A stretch of 64,000 nucleotides of DNA from NCBI GenBank assembly GCA_001642415.1, contig LTDK01000102.1:1-64000 (forward strand), given 5' to 3'. Of this stretch, positions 19,864 through 28,972 are shown in pieces (the first letter of the stretch is position 1; each line of letters opens with the position of its first letter). Source of the DNA: Nematocida ironsii (lineage: Eukaryota > Microsporidia). The notes beneath the pieces were generated by a model. The model was not told where the DNA came from. It worked only from the letters and a program-made list of their open reading frames with translations, and did no database searches. The translations under genes and the position numbers were made by a program.

Positions 19864-20331
19864 ATGGAAGTTGAGCAAAAAATCCAGCCAGACGTAGAAA
19901 TAGTAGATGCAGAAGTACCCACAGAAACAGTTGAGAAAGCACAAGAGAAGATAGTTTTTGGTGTGGCACATATTTATGCCTCTCACAATGACACTTTTGT
20001 TCACATAACTGACTTAACATCAACTGAAACCATATGCAGAATAACCGGAGGTATGATTGTTAAAACAGATAAAGACGAGAGCAGTCCATACGCTGCTATG
20101 TTTGCCGCACAGAGAGCTGCAGAGTTAGCAAAAGCTGCAGGATTCAATGCAGTTCACGTAAGAGTAAGAGCCAGTGGAGGAGTAAAGACAAAGACACCAG
20201 GACCCGGAGCACAGAGTGCACTTAGATCACTTGCCAGAAATGGTCTGAGAATCGGAAGAATTGAGGATGTCACTCCAATTGCAGCTGATAGAACAAGAAA
20301 GAAGGGAGGAAGACGTGGAAGAAGACTATAA
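19864..20331 (+). CDS. RPS14: Small ribosomal subunit protein uS11 (RPS14)
   Basis: A 155-residue uS11, which binds 18S rRNA on the platform of the 40S subunit near the mRNA exit. The core is highly conserved: [61 protein letters not shown] and the basic C-terminus [16 protein letters not shown] frame-open TTG lies four codons upstream inside the C-rich element, but the ATG at 19864 is the clear start. The N-terminal 28 residues are an acidic extension ([20 protein letters not shown]) typical of eukaryotic uS11. It is divergent from the UBP14-like gene with 39 bp between starts. Confidence 0.98.
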   Translation: MEVEQKIQPDVEIVDAEVPTETVEKAQEKIVFGVAHIYASHNDTFVHITDLTSTETICRITGGMIVKTDKDESSPYAAMFAAQRAAELAKAAGFNAVHVRVRASGGVKTKTPGPGAQSALRSLARNGLRIGRIEDVTPIAADRTRKKGGRRGRRL

Positions 20332-20361
20332 TTGGATTGTCTCTTGATATTTTCTTATTAA

Positions 20362-20469
20362 ATGCTAGTTAGTTTTATTTTTATACTGTTTATTATGTAC
20401 TGTCTACTTATTCTGGTGTTTATTGTTGTATACGGTGTATATTGCTATAAACAGCAGATAGTCCTTTGA
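20362..20469 (+). CDS. Possible 35-residue hydrophobic microprotein
   Basis: A short ATG-to-TGA frame just after uS11, almost entirely hydrophobic at residues 1-27 (starting MLVSFIFILFIMYCLLILVF) with a short basic end (CYKQQIVL). Size recalls one-span subunits such as OST4, but there is no sequence match I can defend. AT-rich DNA produces such frames by chance, so this is a weak candidate. Confidence 0.2.
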   Translation: MLVSFIFILFIMYCLLILVFIVVYGVYCYKQQIVL

Positions 20470-20592
20470 TTCTGCTGTCCTCCATGAAGTATAAAATAGA
20501 AATAGAATAAGTTAATGTACAGTTGGCTTATAATAGAAAAAGAATGTGATAGTATTACGAATGGGATGATATATCTCTTTATTAGTAATTAT

Positions 20593-22377
20593 CTATCTTC
20601 TTCCATACTTTTCCTTGAATACTTGCAGGGGAAGTTTCTGCTGAGTGAATTGCCAAGGTCTTTGCATAGCAAATATTTCTTTGTTGTCTACGCATATTCC
20701 ATCTATTACTGCTGATACGTCGAGTGTTTTTATTTCTTTTGTCTCTTCTAGTATTTTTATTTCATTTTGGCAAGCAATGAATATTTCCTTGTTAAGTACT
20801 TGTATATCCATGATTGGTGTTTTAAATACCATACCTGTCTCTTCTAACTTCTTTCCTTTTAAGTCAAAAACTGTGAGAATTCTGCTGTCTTTAAGTTCTG
20901 CTTTAATACTCTGGCCTACTCCGTATATTCTATTATTAGAAAGTCTGCCCAGGAAGTATTCAGTCTCTTTACTGGATATTTGTACGTGTTTGTTATCTGT
21001 GGTGTTGAACAGAATTATATCTGAACCACTTATTAATACTTCACATTCACTTCTTCCTTCTGTTATATGTGTTGGTACAAAACTTACACCTATCTCTGTT
21101 AGTATCCACTCTTTGGGTTCTGGTACTACTGCATCTTTATTACTATCTAATTCTACTACTGTAAGTACGAGTCTTTTTTTCTTTTCCATTACACACCAGA
21201 TACGTCTGTTTATTATCGTATGGTATATAACTGTGCCTTTAATCTGTGCCAGCATATTCACTGCTGTATTACAGTGATTGTACTCATACGCTCTAACTCC
21301 CTCCTTTGTTCGTATAAAGGAAAGAGAGTCTAATGACTTAATATCAAGTATAGGGCTCTTTGCTATATGTTTAAAAATACACTTACTCCTTATACTGTCA
21401 TTCTCTTCATCTGGCCTTTCTACATTAAATATACTCATTTCTTCTTTTGCTGCACTGTACACTTTATCATTGGTGTACGCCACGGGGTGAGTAGGATACT
21501 TTCTTAAAACAAGCCTTTTCTCTGTCTTATGTAAATGTACAACAGTTAAAGTACCATCTTCTGAAGCAACCACAATATTCCCATTGGATTCCCGCATGAA
21601 CAGACAGTCACCATAGCATACGTCATCCTGTGATTCTTTTCTGTAATACTTCCCTGCCTTCGTATAGCAAATAATTCTTGAGTCTGCGCCTGCCATGAAC
21701 ACTTTATCCCCCATCGTACACATAGTGTTTAAAGAACTATTACGCACACTTATTGTCTGCTTTACTACTCGCTGGTTTACATCAATAACGTGGAAGGATC
21801 CTTCCATTGTACAACACCCGTACTCATCTCCTACGATATGCACAATATCCATTACAGCTTCAGTGCATCCTCGGGTTTTATCCAGAATAATATCCATGGT
21901 AGCCCTGCCATTCTCTATTTTAATAACCCGGCCATCGTACATCCCGAGCACGTACTCATTTCTATTCTGTCCAAAGCATGCAGCACTAATGTATCCAGAG
22001 TTTCTGTATACAAAAGATCCATTCACAAACACTTCTGAGCCTCCTTCTACTAAACTGTAAATAACCAGCTCTTGTTTTTGCCTGCACAGCACTTTCCAGA
22101 CCCCTTCTTTTTTTTCTTTTTTCACCGCCATTGTGAGAGTGTCCACATACGCTATTCCCTGTGTTAAAGACCCAATAACCAGCACATCACCGTTGAACTC
22201 CATTGTTTGAATGTCCCGCATACCTATGTCAATCCGTGCAAGACTGAATAAATGTGGGTTACTGAATAGTTCTATCACGCCACTTGACTGTGCAGTTGCA
22301 ATATATCTATTACTCACAGCCAGACCAGAAATACTCTCCGGCAGACTTGCCTCTCCTCTGTAGAGTACCAACTGCAT
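20593..22377 (-). CDS. WD-repeat protein, UTP4/cirhin-like
   Basis: A 594-residue beta-propeller protein; the first ATG (MQLVLYRGEA) is used because the frame opens with a TTG six codons upstream. Many WD-like blades are seen, e.g. NRYIATAQSSGVIELFS (about 23-39), YVLGMYDGRVIKIENG, NGNIVVASEDGTLTVVHLH and, in the second half, KEIFIACQNEIKILE. The opening blade and the closing segment (QQKLPLQVFKEKYG) resemble UTP4/cirhin, a t-UTP subunit of the SSU processome needed for early 18S pre-rRNA maturation. Length is close to UTP4 (650-780). WD proteins diverge fast, so another processome propeller is possible. Confidence 0.5.
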   Translation of the reverse strand: MQLVLYRGEASLPESISGLAVSNRYIATAQSSGVIELFSNPHLFSLARIDIGMRDIQTMEFNGDVLVIGSLTQGIAYVDTLTMAVKKEKKEGVWKVLCRQKQELVIYSLVEGGSEVFVNGSFVYRNSGYISAACFGQNRNEYVLGMYDGRVIKIENGRATMDIILDKTRGCTEAVMDIVHIVGDEYGCCTMEGSFHVIDVNQRVVKQTISVRNSSLNTMCTMGDKVFMAGADSRIICYTKAGKYYRKESQDDVCYGDCLFMRESNGNIVVASEDGTLTVVHLHKTEKRLVLRKYPTHPVAYTNDKVYSAAKEEMSIFNVERPDEENDSIRSKCIFKHIAKSPILDIKSLDSLSFIRTKEGVRAYEYNHCNTAVNMLAQIKGTVIYHTIINRRIWCVMEKKKRLVLTVVELDSNKDAVVPEPKEWILTEIGVSFVPTHITEGRSECEVLISGSDIILFNTTDNKHVQISSKETEYFLGRLSNNRIYGVGQSIKAELKDSRILTVFDLKGKKLEETGMVFKTPIMDIQVLNKEIFIACQNEIKILEETKEIKTLDVSAVIDGICVDNKEIFAMQRPWQFTQQKLPLQVFKEKYGRR

Positions 22378-22571
22378 TAAAATTTTTTTATCCAACTGTA
22401 TTATTTTGTATACTTAGATTGGCATTTTTGAATTGCTTTCTATTGTTTTCTCCTCTGCACTTGCTCTTCTCTTCTTTTTCTTATCTTATATCCTTTAAGT
22501 CTTAATTTAATATCTGAAAATCTATTTAAATCCCAAAAAATTATAGAATAAACAAATAGCAAAGATACAAA

Positions 22572-23756
22572 ATGGATGTAAGAGCAATTTTGTCACCAGA
22601 CAAGCGATTAAGAACAGAGTTACAAAGAAGAAAGATTGCCCTTTTAGTGGGCACTCAATGTTTCATTCTTTTTATGCTTATATTCTTTTTATTTAGACGG
22701 AAAAATAATTTCATGGGGGTACCACAATACACTCTCATTTTGGACACAATGTATGATTTGTGTGATCAGATAAACGATGAAGTTGACCGCTGTTTAAAAA
22801 AGCCAACCAGGAAGGAGCAGAACAACGAGTTTTCAAAGATAGATATTCCCGAGCTAATCCCCATTAGACTGTCAGAGATGACTGCTGCTTTTGAGCTAAA
22901 TGGGGATATATCCCATTATTTATCTGTATTAAATGAGAATATAAATACGAGTATTAGCATAAAGAACAGGATTATTATAAAAAGAGTGATACTTAAAGTA
23001 GAGAATATTCCCGAAGAAGAGGAAATATCTATGATGGTGGATCATCCAAATGTTGTACACACGTATTTTACGTATAGGTGTAATTACACAAATTATAAGG
23101 GGGTAGATCAGAAATTACTCTGGTTATTTATTGAACCATTAGATATAAAGGTGTCTATTAAGGAGCATGGCAAGAAAGAGAACGAGATTAGAAGTATAAT
23201 GAGGGATGTTCTCTTAGGACTGCAGTACCTTCATAGCAAGAATATTGCACATTTGGATCTTAAGCTGTCCAATGTCATGGGGTACCATCATAATAATGAG
23301 TTAATTGTTTATAAGATTATAGACTTTGGATTCTCCCGGGTACTACCACAAGGAAAAATAGAGCAAACATACCCGAAAAGGTGCTACGGAACATTCCCGT
23401 ACAAGCCCCCCGAGGTTTGGATATCAAGCATTCATGGGCTTGCTTCAGACGTTTGGTGCATTGGTGCTATGTCGCTTTTTTTAGCGAATAAGAAGTCCTC
23501 TTATTTCCAAAAGAAGGGAACTGCAGATACAGCAGGGAATACAAAAGATTATGCAGAGTTTAGAAGATTTTTAGAAGGAAAGGTAAAGATTCCCATAGAT
23601 TCAGAATCATCTCCAGAACTGGTTTCATTTATACAATGTTGTATGCGCAGAGCACCTGCAGACAGACCTACTGTAGCGAAATTATTAAAGCATCCTTTCA
23701 TATGCGATACTAAGCTTTCCCCTCATGAGGCTCAGAACATTCGGTATAGTATTTAA
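22572..23756 (+). CDS. Membrane-anchored protein kinase
   Basis: A 394-residue Ser/Thr-type kinase with a predicted N-terminal membrane anchor (about 22-41, IALLVGTQCFILFMLIFFLF, followed by RRKNN). A linker of about 90 residues leads to the kinase domain. The glycine loop is unrecognisable, the ATP lysine is probably Lys142 in ILKVEN (Lys137 is an alternative), the catalytic loop reads HLDLKLSN (Asp229; HLD in place of HRD), the metal loop is DFG (251-253), and the APE site reads KPPEVW. The C-lobe is complete (SDVWCIGAM, RAPADRPTVAKLLKHPF). Topology with a short basic tail after the span suggests the kinase faces the cytosol. The substrate is unknown. Confidence 0.8.
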   Translation: MDVRAILSPDKRLRTELQRRKIALLVGTQCFILFMLIFFLFRRKNNFMGVPQYTLILDTMYDLCDQINDEVDRCLKKPTRKEQNNEFSKIDIPELIPIRLSEMTAAFELNGDISHYLSVLNENINTSISIKNRIIIKRVILKVENIPEEEEISMMVDHPNVVHTYFTYRCNYTNYKGVDQKLLWLFIEPLDIKVSIKEHGKKENEIRSIMRDVLLGLQYLHSKNIAHLDLKLSNVMGYHHNNELIVYKIIDFGFSRVLPQGKIEQTYPKRCYGTFPYKPPEVWISSIHGLASDVWCIGAMSLFLANKKSSYFQKKGTADTAGNTKDYAEFRRFLEGKVKIPIDSESSPELVSFIQCCMRRAPADRPTVAKLLKHPFICDTKLSPHEAQNIRYSI

Positions 23757-24188
23757 ATAAATATCGCATTATTTATTAGATTTTATTCCTTTACTGCACA
23801 CTTTCCTATGAAATACGTCTCTGTCTCCAGTATTCTGAAATAATTTCAATTATTTATAATTTAGAAAATACTTGAATATTACAAATAAAAACAGAATAAA
23901 TTAGGATTTTAAGCCACAACCTATATATCATTCATATAATGATATTCTAATGGGTATACTACTAAATATACAAGTACTATACATGAAATATAACCAGGAA
24001 TAGTATAAAATCATATGAAATAATACTTTTAACAGTATATGTATATGAAAATAACAAAAACATCAGTGGTAACAAGTGAATATCTAACTGTTTAACACAA
24101 AATCACAGTATTAGTAAGCTTACAGCAAGATAAATTTCAGTGTAATTATCTAGATACATAAAACTAAAAAGAACAAAAAAATATTTTC
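23757..24188. other. Intergenic region before CHK1
   Basis: About 430 bp of AT-rich DNA with no open frame or clear repeat. It separates two plus-strand kinase genes. An A-rich run (AAAAAGAACAAAAAAATATTTTC) leads up to the CHK1 start. Confidence 0.5.
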
Positions 24189-25460
24189 ATGACTACAGGA
24201 TTAACAGAAGAAAAGAATGAAATACCAAACATTCATATTGGGGAGGTGATAGCACACGGTGCTACTTCAACTGTAAGAAAGGGAAAGAGTCAAAGTGGTG
24301 CTGAGTATGCAATTAAAATAATATTTGCAGAGACACAGAATAGAAAGCAGGAGGCAAAGAAAGAGGCTTCTATACACAAGGCACTAGCTCACAAGCACAT
24401 AGTAAAGCTACAGAGTTTTTATCAGTCTAAGACACATGCGTATATAATAATGGACTATGCAGCAAAGAATGAATTATTTATGTATATAGATCCAGGGACA
24501 GGACTATCTGAAGACATTTGTCATTTATACCTTAAACAGTTATTTTCTGTTATAAAGTACATACACAGCAGAGGAATTTGTCACAGAGATATAAAGCCAG
24601 AGAATATTCTACTGGACAGTAACTATAATTTACTACTGACAGATTTTGGGTGTTCAACTATTTATAGGGATACAAATGGGAGAAGGCCATTAACCAAGCA
24701 CTGTGGCAGTTCAAATTACATGGCACCAGATATACATTATGGAGAGTATGATGGAGAGTTAGTTGATGTATGGTCATTTGGGATTGTTGCATTAGTCCTC
24801 CTTACTGGTGTAGTTCCATGGGAAAAGCCAGTCGTAGAAGATAAAGATTTTGAAAGGTTTAGGATTAGCACGTTCCGTGACTATTCACCATTTAATCTTC
24901 TTGGTAAGGACAAGCTTGAAATGATTGAAAAGTGTATTTCTGTCAGCCAAGAAAAAAGGATTAGACTCAGTAAATTAGGAGAGAATCCATGGCTATCTGC
25001 ACCAAATCTTTATATGGGCCCAGATGGAATGATTAGATCCCCAGAAATTGTAGCTGCCAAATTAGTTCCTGCTGATATAGCTGCATTCACACAGCCAGAT
25101 GTATGCATATCTCCCATGGGGAAAGAGTGCTCATCCCAGCCTGTTTTTTTAAGTTATGATACATTCCCTATCGCCACCAGAATTTATAGTTGTGCATTAG
25201 TCAGTGTAAGTCTGAGGATTCTCTGCAGGGCATTTGAAGATGTTCTTATCCCATACAAATCCATTGGAAACGTTATTTCATTTTCCACAGTCGACAGTTT
25301 TAAGAATCTCATTAGTGGTGAAGTTTTCTTGAAAAAGAATGGAGCAGAAACCCTGATCATATTCCAGAGAACACGAGGAGACTGCATTGAATACAAAAAA
25401 ATGTTCAATGCCATAAAAGATAGATTTATGTGTAATTTTGATAAATACACAAATAAATAA
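24189..25460 (+). CDS. CHK1: Checkpoint kinase CHK1
   Basis: A 423-residue effector kinase of the DNA-damage checkpoint. The N-terminal kinase domain (14-270) has the ATP lysine Lys43, HRDIKPEN with Asp134, DFG at 152-154 and an activation segment ending MAPD, with CGSSNYMAPDIHYGEYDGELVD very close to CHK1 (CGTLPYVAPELL...). The C-terminal part carries the CHK1 hallmarks: an SQ/TQ-type linker (AAFTQPDVCIS and SSQPVFLSYD, about 297-325) and a KA1-like domain ending in RTRGDCIEYKKMFNAIKDRF, which aligns with the CHK1 segment LSKGDGLEFKRHFLKIKGKL. Length is slightly below the 476-527 of other CHK1s. In the window it complements RAD50 and FIGNL1. Confidence 0.88.
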   Translation: MTTGLTEEKNEIPNIHIGEVIAHGATSTVRKGKSQSGAEYAIKIIFAETQNRKQEAKKEASIHKALAHKHIVKLQSFYQSKTHAYIIMDYAAKNELFMYIDPGTGLSEDICHLYLKQLFSVIKYIHSRGICHRDIKPENILLDSNYNLLLTDFGCSTIYRDTNGRRPLTKHCGSSNYMAPDIHYGEYDGELVDVWSFGIVALVLLTGVVPWEKPVVEDKDFERFRISTFRDYSPFNLLGKDKLEMIEKCISVSQEKRIRLSKLGENPWLSAPNLYMGPDGMIRSPEIVAAKLVPADIAAFTQPDVCISPMGKECSSQPVFLSYDTFPIATRIYSCALVSVSLRILCRAFEDVLIPYKSIGNVISFSTVDSFKNLISGEVFLKKNGAETLIIFQRTRGDCIEYKKMFNAIKDRFMCNFDKYTNK

Positions 25461-25740
25461 TGTAATTTGCCATAATATAAAGAATCCTCATCTTTTTATA
25501 CATTTTTACACCAGAAACACTTATAAACCACCTGTTTTAATAAATATTCTAATAATATGCTTTATATTTAAGATTATTTCGGGTTATTACATTAATATTC
25601 TCTTGGTATACCTTAAATATTCTCTTATATTCTGGTTATATTCCATTAATAATCAAAGAAGTCTTTAAAGTGTAATTTTTATAAATAATTTATGTACACA
25701 TTTTAAATATTTAAATATTTTACAGAATTTTTATATTTCT

Positions 25741-26901
25741 ATGCTTGTACATGCACTGACAGGTGAGAGTCAAAAAATAGTAAAGAATATACTGCCAAAT
25801 GGACTTACTGTTTTACTTAAACCCATGGCAGTGAAAGAGTGTTTAATTGGTCTGGCAATAAAAGGTGGTGCAATTGAGGGTTCAAAGCAGGGATATCCGA
25901 GTGGGACAGCACATCTTTTAGAGCATGTACTTATTAACAGGATCCCACCGGGTGTAAGAGACAAAATGAACATAAATGGGAAAACATCACAAACACACAT
26001 TTCAGTCTATGGGTACACTAAAGAGAACAGTTCAAGAGTACTTACAAAGGAATTATTAAGCAGTATATCACACCCAATAACCCAGAAGAGTATTAATGAA
26101 GAAGTACCAAGAGTTCTTAAAGAAATAAGTATGGTAAGTGGAACACATTCAGATCAACAAGAGAAATTTATTACGGCCATAACAAAGGATCCGCATTTAC
26201 TCAACACATCTATCCTGGGAACTGAAGAGACCATTAAAAATATTAGTAAGGACCATTTACAAAGATTCCTTAGAAGTACAGCAGTCCCAGGGAGTGTACT
26301 ATTAGTTGGTATGGGAAACATAGACGTACCTGGTATATTGAACATTGCAAAAAGCATTAAGTTAAACAGACCAAGTACAGGATTACTGTCTAATAAAGAG
26401 AGTACATCACACATCCCGAAATATACACAAGCAAGCACAGATTCAGCCGTGAATAATAATTTATTTCTAATGGGGTATAAATTCCCATGGAATAAAAATA
26501 TTAAATCATATGCCACGTATTTAGTAATGGCCGATTCCATTCAGAGGGCACTTGATCCATCCTTAGGGATAACAGTCCATTTGAGTTATTCACAGCTAGG
26601 AGGAGTATTATACTTTACAATTCCCACTAAAACGTATAAAAAACAAGAATTTACTTCTATTATTCAGAAAGCCACCAGGAATATTCAGAAGGACTTATCA
26701 GAATTTAAATATAAAGAAGGTCTCATGGGACTGCCACATTTAGACATTTCCACACACTTATTCTCAATAGGACTAGGACCAATTTCCACTGATGATTTAT
26801 TTAATGCGATTAAGTCTATAAATGATTCAGATATTTCTGAGGGGGTAAAGGCCCTTACTCCATCTAATTGTTATACTTCCACTGACAGTGTTCAACCCTA
26901 A
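25741..26901 (+). CDS. M16-family metallopeptidase, MPP-like
   Basis: A 386-residue protein of the pitrilysin/mitochondrial processing peptidase family. The inverted zinc motif HLLEH is at 58-62, in the usual setting GTAHLLEHVL, and the third ligand is probably Glu121 in NEEVPRVLKEISM. Other MPP-like marks are NGLTVLLKP (20-28) near the N-terminus and TSILGTEETIKNISKDHLQRFL, close to the beta-MPP segment LGRTILGPTENIKSI. Typical MPP subunits are 450-480 residues, so this one is trimmed by about 80, including in the HxxEH-E spacing. In an organism with mitosomes it could process imported precursors, but I see no clear targeting sequence, and a cytosolic role is equally open. Confidence 0.75.
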   Translation: MLVHALTGESQKIVKNILPNGLTVLLKPMAVKECLIGLAIKGGAIEGSKQGYPSGTAHLLEHVLINRIPPGVRDKMNINGKTSQTHISVYGYTKENSSRVLTKELLSSISHPITQKSINEEVPRVLKEISMVSGTHSDQQEKFITAITKDPHLLNTSILGTEETIKNISKDHLQRFLRSTAVPGSVLLVGMGNIDVPGILNIAKSIKLNRPSTGLLSNKESTSHIPKYTQASTDSAVNNNLFLMGYKFPWNKNIKSYATYLVMADSIQRALDPSLGITVHLSYSQLGGVLYFTIPTKTYKKQEFTSIIQKATRNIQKDLSEFKYKEGLMGLPHLDISTHLFSIGLGPISTDDLFNAIKSINDSDISEGVKALTPSNCYTSTDSVQP

Positions 26902-27210
26902 AAATCCAAACTTATTTAAACCATAAGCCCACAGATTCAATAGTTTTATTTAAAGTGTACTGTAACATTGTATGATTTATATAAAGGCATTTAGTAATAG
27001 CATAGGAGAGTATGTAATGGGATAATTCTCAGTGTACACAGAAGTATTTCCATATTTGAATTATTTCTGGATATATCTGGATATGTCAGATATAAGGAAT
27101 TGGTCTAATTACTGTATAATATAAAGGGGAGAGTATGTTAAACATGTGTGTTTATTATTAATTATGGTAATCATACCATTAAATTATTATTAAATCAAAG
27201 TACTGTGGAA
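26902..27210. other. Intergenic region between convergent genes
   Basis: About 310 bp of AT-rich DNA between the 3' ends of the M16 peptidase and the secreted Ser/Ala protein gene. A short direct repeat TCTGGATATA lies at 27065-27083. No gene is seen. Confidence 0.5.
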
Positions 27211-27768
27211 TTAGTGCTTAGACTTTTTTCCTCCTTTTTTCCCAGACTTTCTTGAGGTAGATGGGTTAGAAGATGATTCTGCCCCAGCTGCTCCAGCTGC
27301 ACCTTCAGATGCATTAATGGCAGCTGCTCCAGATTCTGACTCTCCTGCTGCTCCGGAAGCTGATGCTCCGGAAGCTGATGCTCCAGATGCTCCAGATGCT
27401 CCAGATGCTCCAGAAGCTGATGCACCAGATGCCTCTGCTCCTGATGCAGATGCGCCGGATGCCTCTGCTCCTGAGGCTGATGCGGATTCTCCTGCTGCTG
27501 CAGCAGATTGTTCAGATGCAGATGAACCAGAGGCGGCTGCTGACTCACTTGCTGCAGCTGCTGATTCTTCAGATGCAGTTGAACCAGATGCAGATACTGC
27601 TGCTGATTCTTCTGATGCAGAAGATTCGCTAACTTCTTCACTACTCTCAGATACACTTTCAGAGCTGCCTGATTCCATTGATTCTGATTCTTCCATTGAT
27701 GCAGATACTGATAAAGTGAAGAATGTGAGTATAAGTAATCCAAATATTAATGCTAGTGTCTTGTTCAT
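27211..27768 (-). CDS. Secreted Ser/Ala/Gly-rich low-complexity protein
   Basis: A 185-residue protein; the first ATG (MNKTLALIFG) is used, as the frame opens at a GTG. A clear signal peptide covers about 1-23 (LALIFGLLILTFFTLSVSA). The mature part is nearly all Ser, Ala, Gly and Glu. It passes from an ESMESGSSESVSESS-type block into alternating ASGASASGAEASG repeats, and the last 20 residues are basic (STSRKSGKKGGKKSKH). There are no cysteines after the signal. Such secreted, repetitive, lineage-specific proteins in microsporidia are often spore wall, polar tube or host-exposed proteins. The nucleotide repeats make length variation between strains likely. Confidence 0.75.
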   Translation of the reverse strand: MNKTLALIFGLLILTFFTLSVSASMEESESMESGSSESVSESSEEVSESSASEESAAVSASGSTASEESAAAASESAAASGSSASEQSAAAAGESASASGAEASGASASGAEASGASASGASGASGASGASASGASASGAAGESESGAAAINASEGAAGAAGAESSSNPSTSRKSGKKGGKKSKH

Positions 27769-27962
27769 TATACTTTTTAGAATCACATCGGTATATATAG
27801 ATACGTTATTTTAAAAGTGATTTTGATTGATAGGAAACACGACAGAGTCATTGAATACTTCAGAATGGATCAGTAATCTGTTTCCAAGAAAAACCTATCT
27901 CTTTCCTTCTCTCCTATTTGTTCGTTTATAAAACAACTGACCAAGCGTCCTGAAAACCTAAC

Positions 27963-28679
27963 TTATACACCAAAGAAATTCCTTACGGCTTCTTTTGCTT
28001 TATCTTCAGCCCATTTATCACCACACGGGAATTTATAAGTAACACCACCACTCTTATTCTTAGCAATAACTGCATTATAATGTGATCCAGAGTATGAAAG
28101 GTATACAACAGACCTAAACTCATCCCCAAACCCGTACGTCACTAAATCCCTTTGAATAACGCACACTTTTGTCTTATATATCTTTGATATAATAGTTATT
28201 TCAGGTGCACCTCCCCATGTCGTAGGATCAACTATCCAATTAGAATACTCAAATGGTTCCTTCTCTATATACGGAGAGAACTCTTTTGGATTCTTCAGAA
28301 TTTCATTTGCAACTATTTTCCGAAGTTCTCCACTACTCTTCGCATTCAAAAGATCACTCAGAGAATGAAAGAGACAAGAATTATCACCGGGTACTTCAAG
28401 AATAGAAAAGTTCAAATCTTTATCGTATAAATCATTCGTGGCTGTTTCTACAGGCCCCTTTAACACATTCGATGTTTCTGCGTATATACACTCAAGATTT
28501 GAGAATTCTTCTGAAATGAGCTTCTCTGACCTTTCAACAAACCCTTTTGACATTCCTTTAAATAAAAACCGTTCATCCCCTAATACACCCTCTACTCCAT
28601 CGTATAAATCTGACACTGTCTTATCACTTTCTATTTTAAACACAAATGTCTTACTGCCTCCTATTATCTTGAATTTCAT
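27963..28679 (-). CDS. OTU1: OTU-family deubiquitinase OTU1/YOD1
   Basis: A 238-residue OTU1; the first ATG (MKFKIIGGSK) replaces a TTG seven codons upstream. It has an N-terminal UBX-like domain (1-75), which in yeast Otu1 binds Cdc48/p97, then an OTU protease domain. The catalytic site is intact: VPGDNSCLFHSL with Asp99 and Cys102, and GSHYN with His200. The segment WIVDPTTWGGAPEI is the OTU1 hallmark. The C-terminal C2H2 zinc finger found in YOD1/Otu1 is missing. OTU1 trims ubiquitin chains on Cdc48 substrates in ER-associated degradation. Its gene lies next to a second deubiquitinase, USP7/UBP15. Confidence 0.92.
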   Translation of the reverse strand: MKFKIIGGSKTFVFKIESDKTVSDLYDGVEGVLGDERFLFKGMSKGFVERSEKLISEEFSNLECIYAETSNVLKGPVETATNDLYDKDLNFSILEVPGDNSCLFHSLSDLLNAKSSGELRKIVANEILKNPKEFSPYIEKEPFEYSNWIVDPTTWGGAPEITIISKIYKTKVCVIQRDLVTYGFGDEFRSVVYLSYSGSHYNAVIAKNKSGGVTYKFPCGDKWAEDKAKEAVRNFFGV

Positions 28680-28788
28680 ATACAAATTGGCAATATTCAA
28701 ATTTGAAGGATTTATTTATTTATTAAATTCTAGAAATTATTAAAAATATTCCGTATATAAATGACAGAAATTCATAAACAATGCATAA

Positions 28789-28812
28789 ATAACCCGAAAT
28801 AACCCGAAATTC
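28789..28812. repeat. Paired decamer element, copy 1
   Basis: Two direct copies of AACCCGAAAT, exactly 10 bp apart (28791-28810). Part of a dispersed family with consensus TAACCCGANNTAACCC(G/T)AA found next to gene 3' ends. It lies between the USP7 3' end and the OTU1 start. Confidence 0.8.
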
Positions 28813-28918
28813 AAGTATATTCATACATAATATAACGTATTACAGTGTTTTAAATTCTGTTGTAAATATTCAGTTATACTTGAATATTTATAAATTCAGT
28901 GAAGGTATTGGAGTATGA

Positions 28919-28940
28919 ATAACCCGAAATAACCCGAATA
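28919..28940. repeat. Paired decamer element, copy 2
   Basis: AACCCGAAAT followed directly by AACCCGAATA (28921-28940), 33 bp after the stop codon of the minus-strand USP7 gene. A second copy of the same paired element lies about 110 bp further on. Confidence 0.8.
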
Positions 28941-28972
28941 TTTATGAATAGGATCTATCACTTTATTTATTC

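Noticed and set aside
19825..20004. 60-residue N-terminal extension of the UBP14-like gene
   Set aside because: It would run through the uS11 start region and encodes hydrophobic AT-rich sequence absent from the paralogue.
25438..25668. 76-codon plus-strand frame after CHK1
   Set aside because: Opens at TTG inside the end of CHK1 and encodes AT-rich hydrophobic sequence.
28789..28940. Internal telomere tract suggested by AACCC/CCCTAA cores
   Set aside because: Only two cores per site with 10-bp spacing, many sites, both orientations; not a telomere array.
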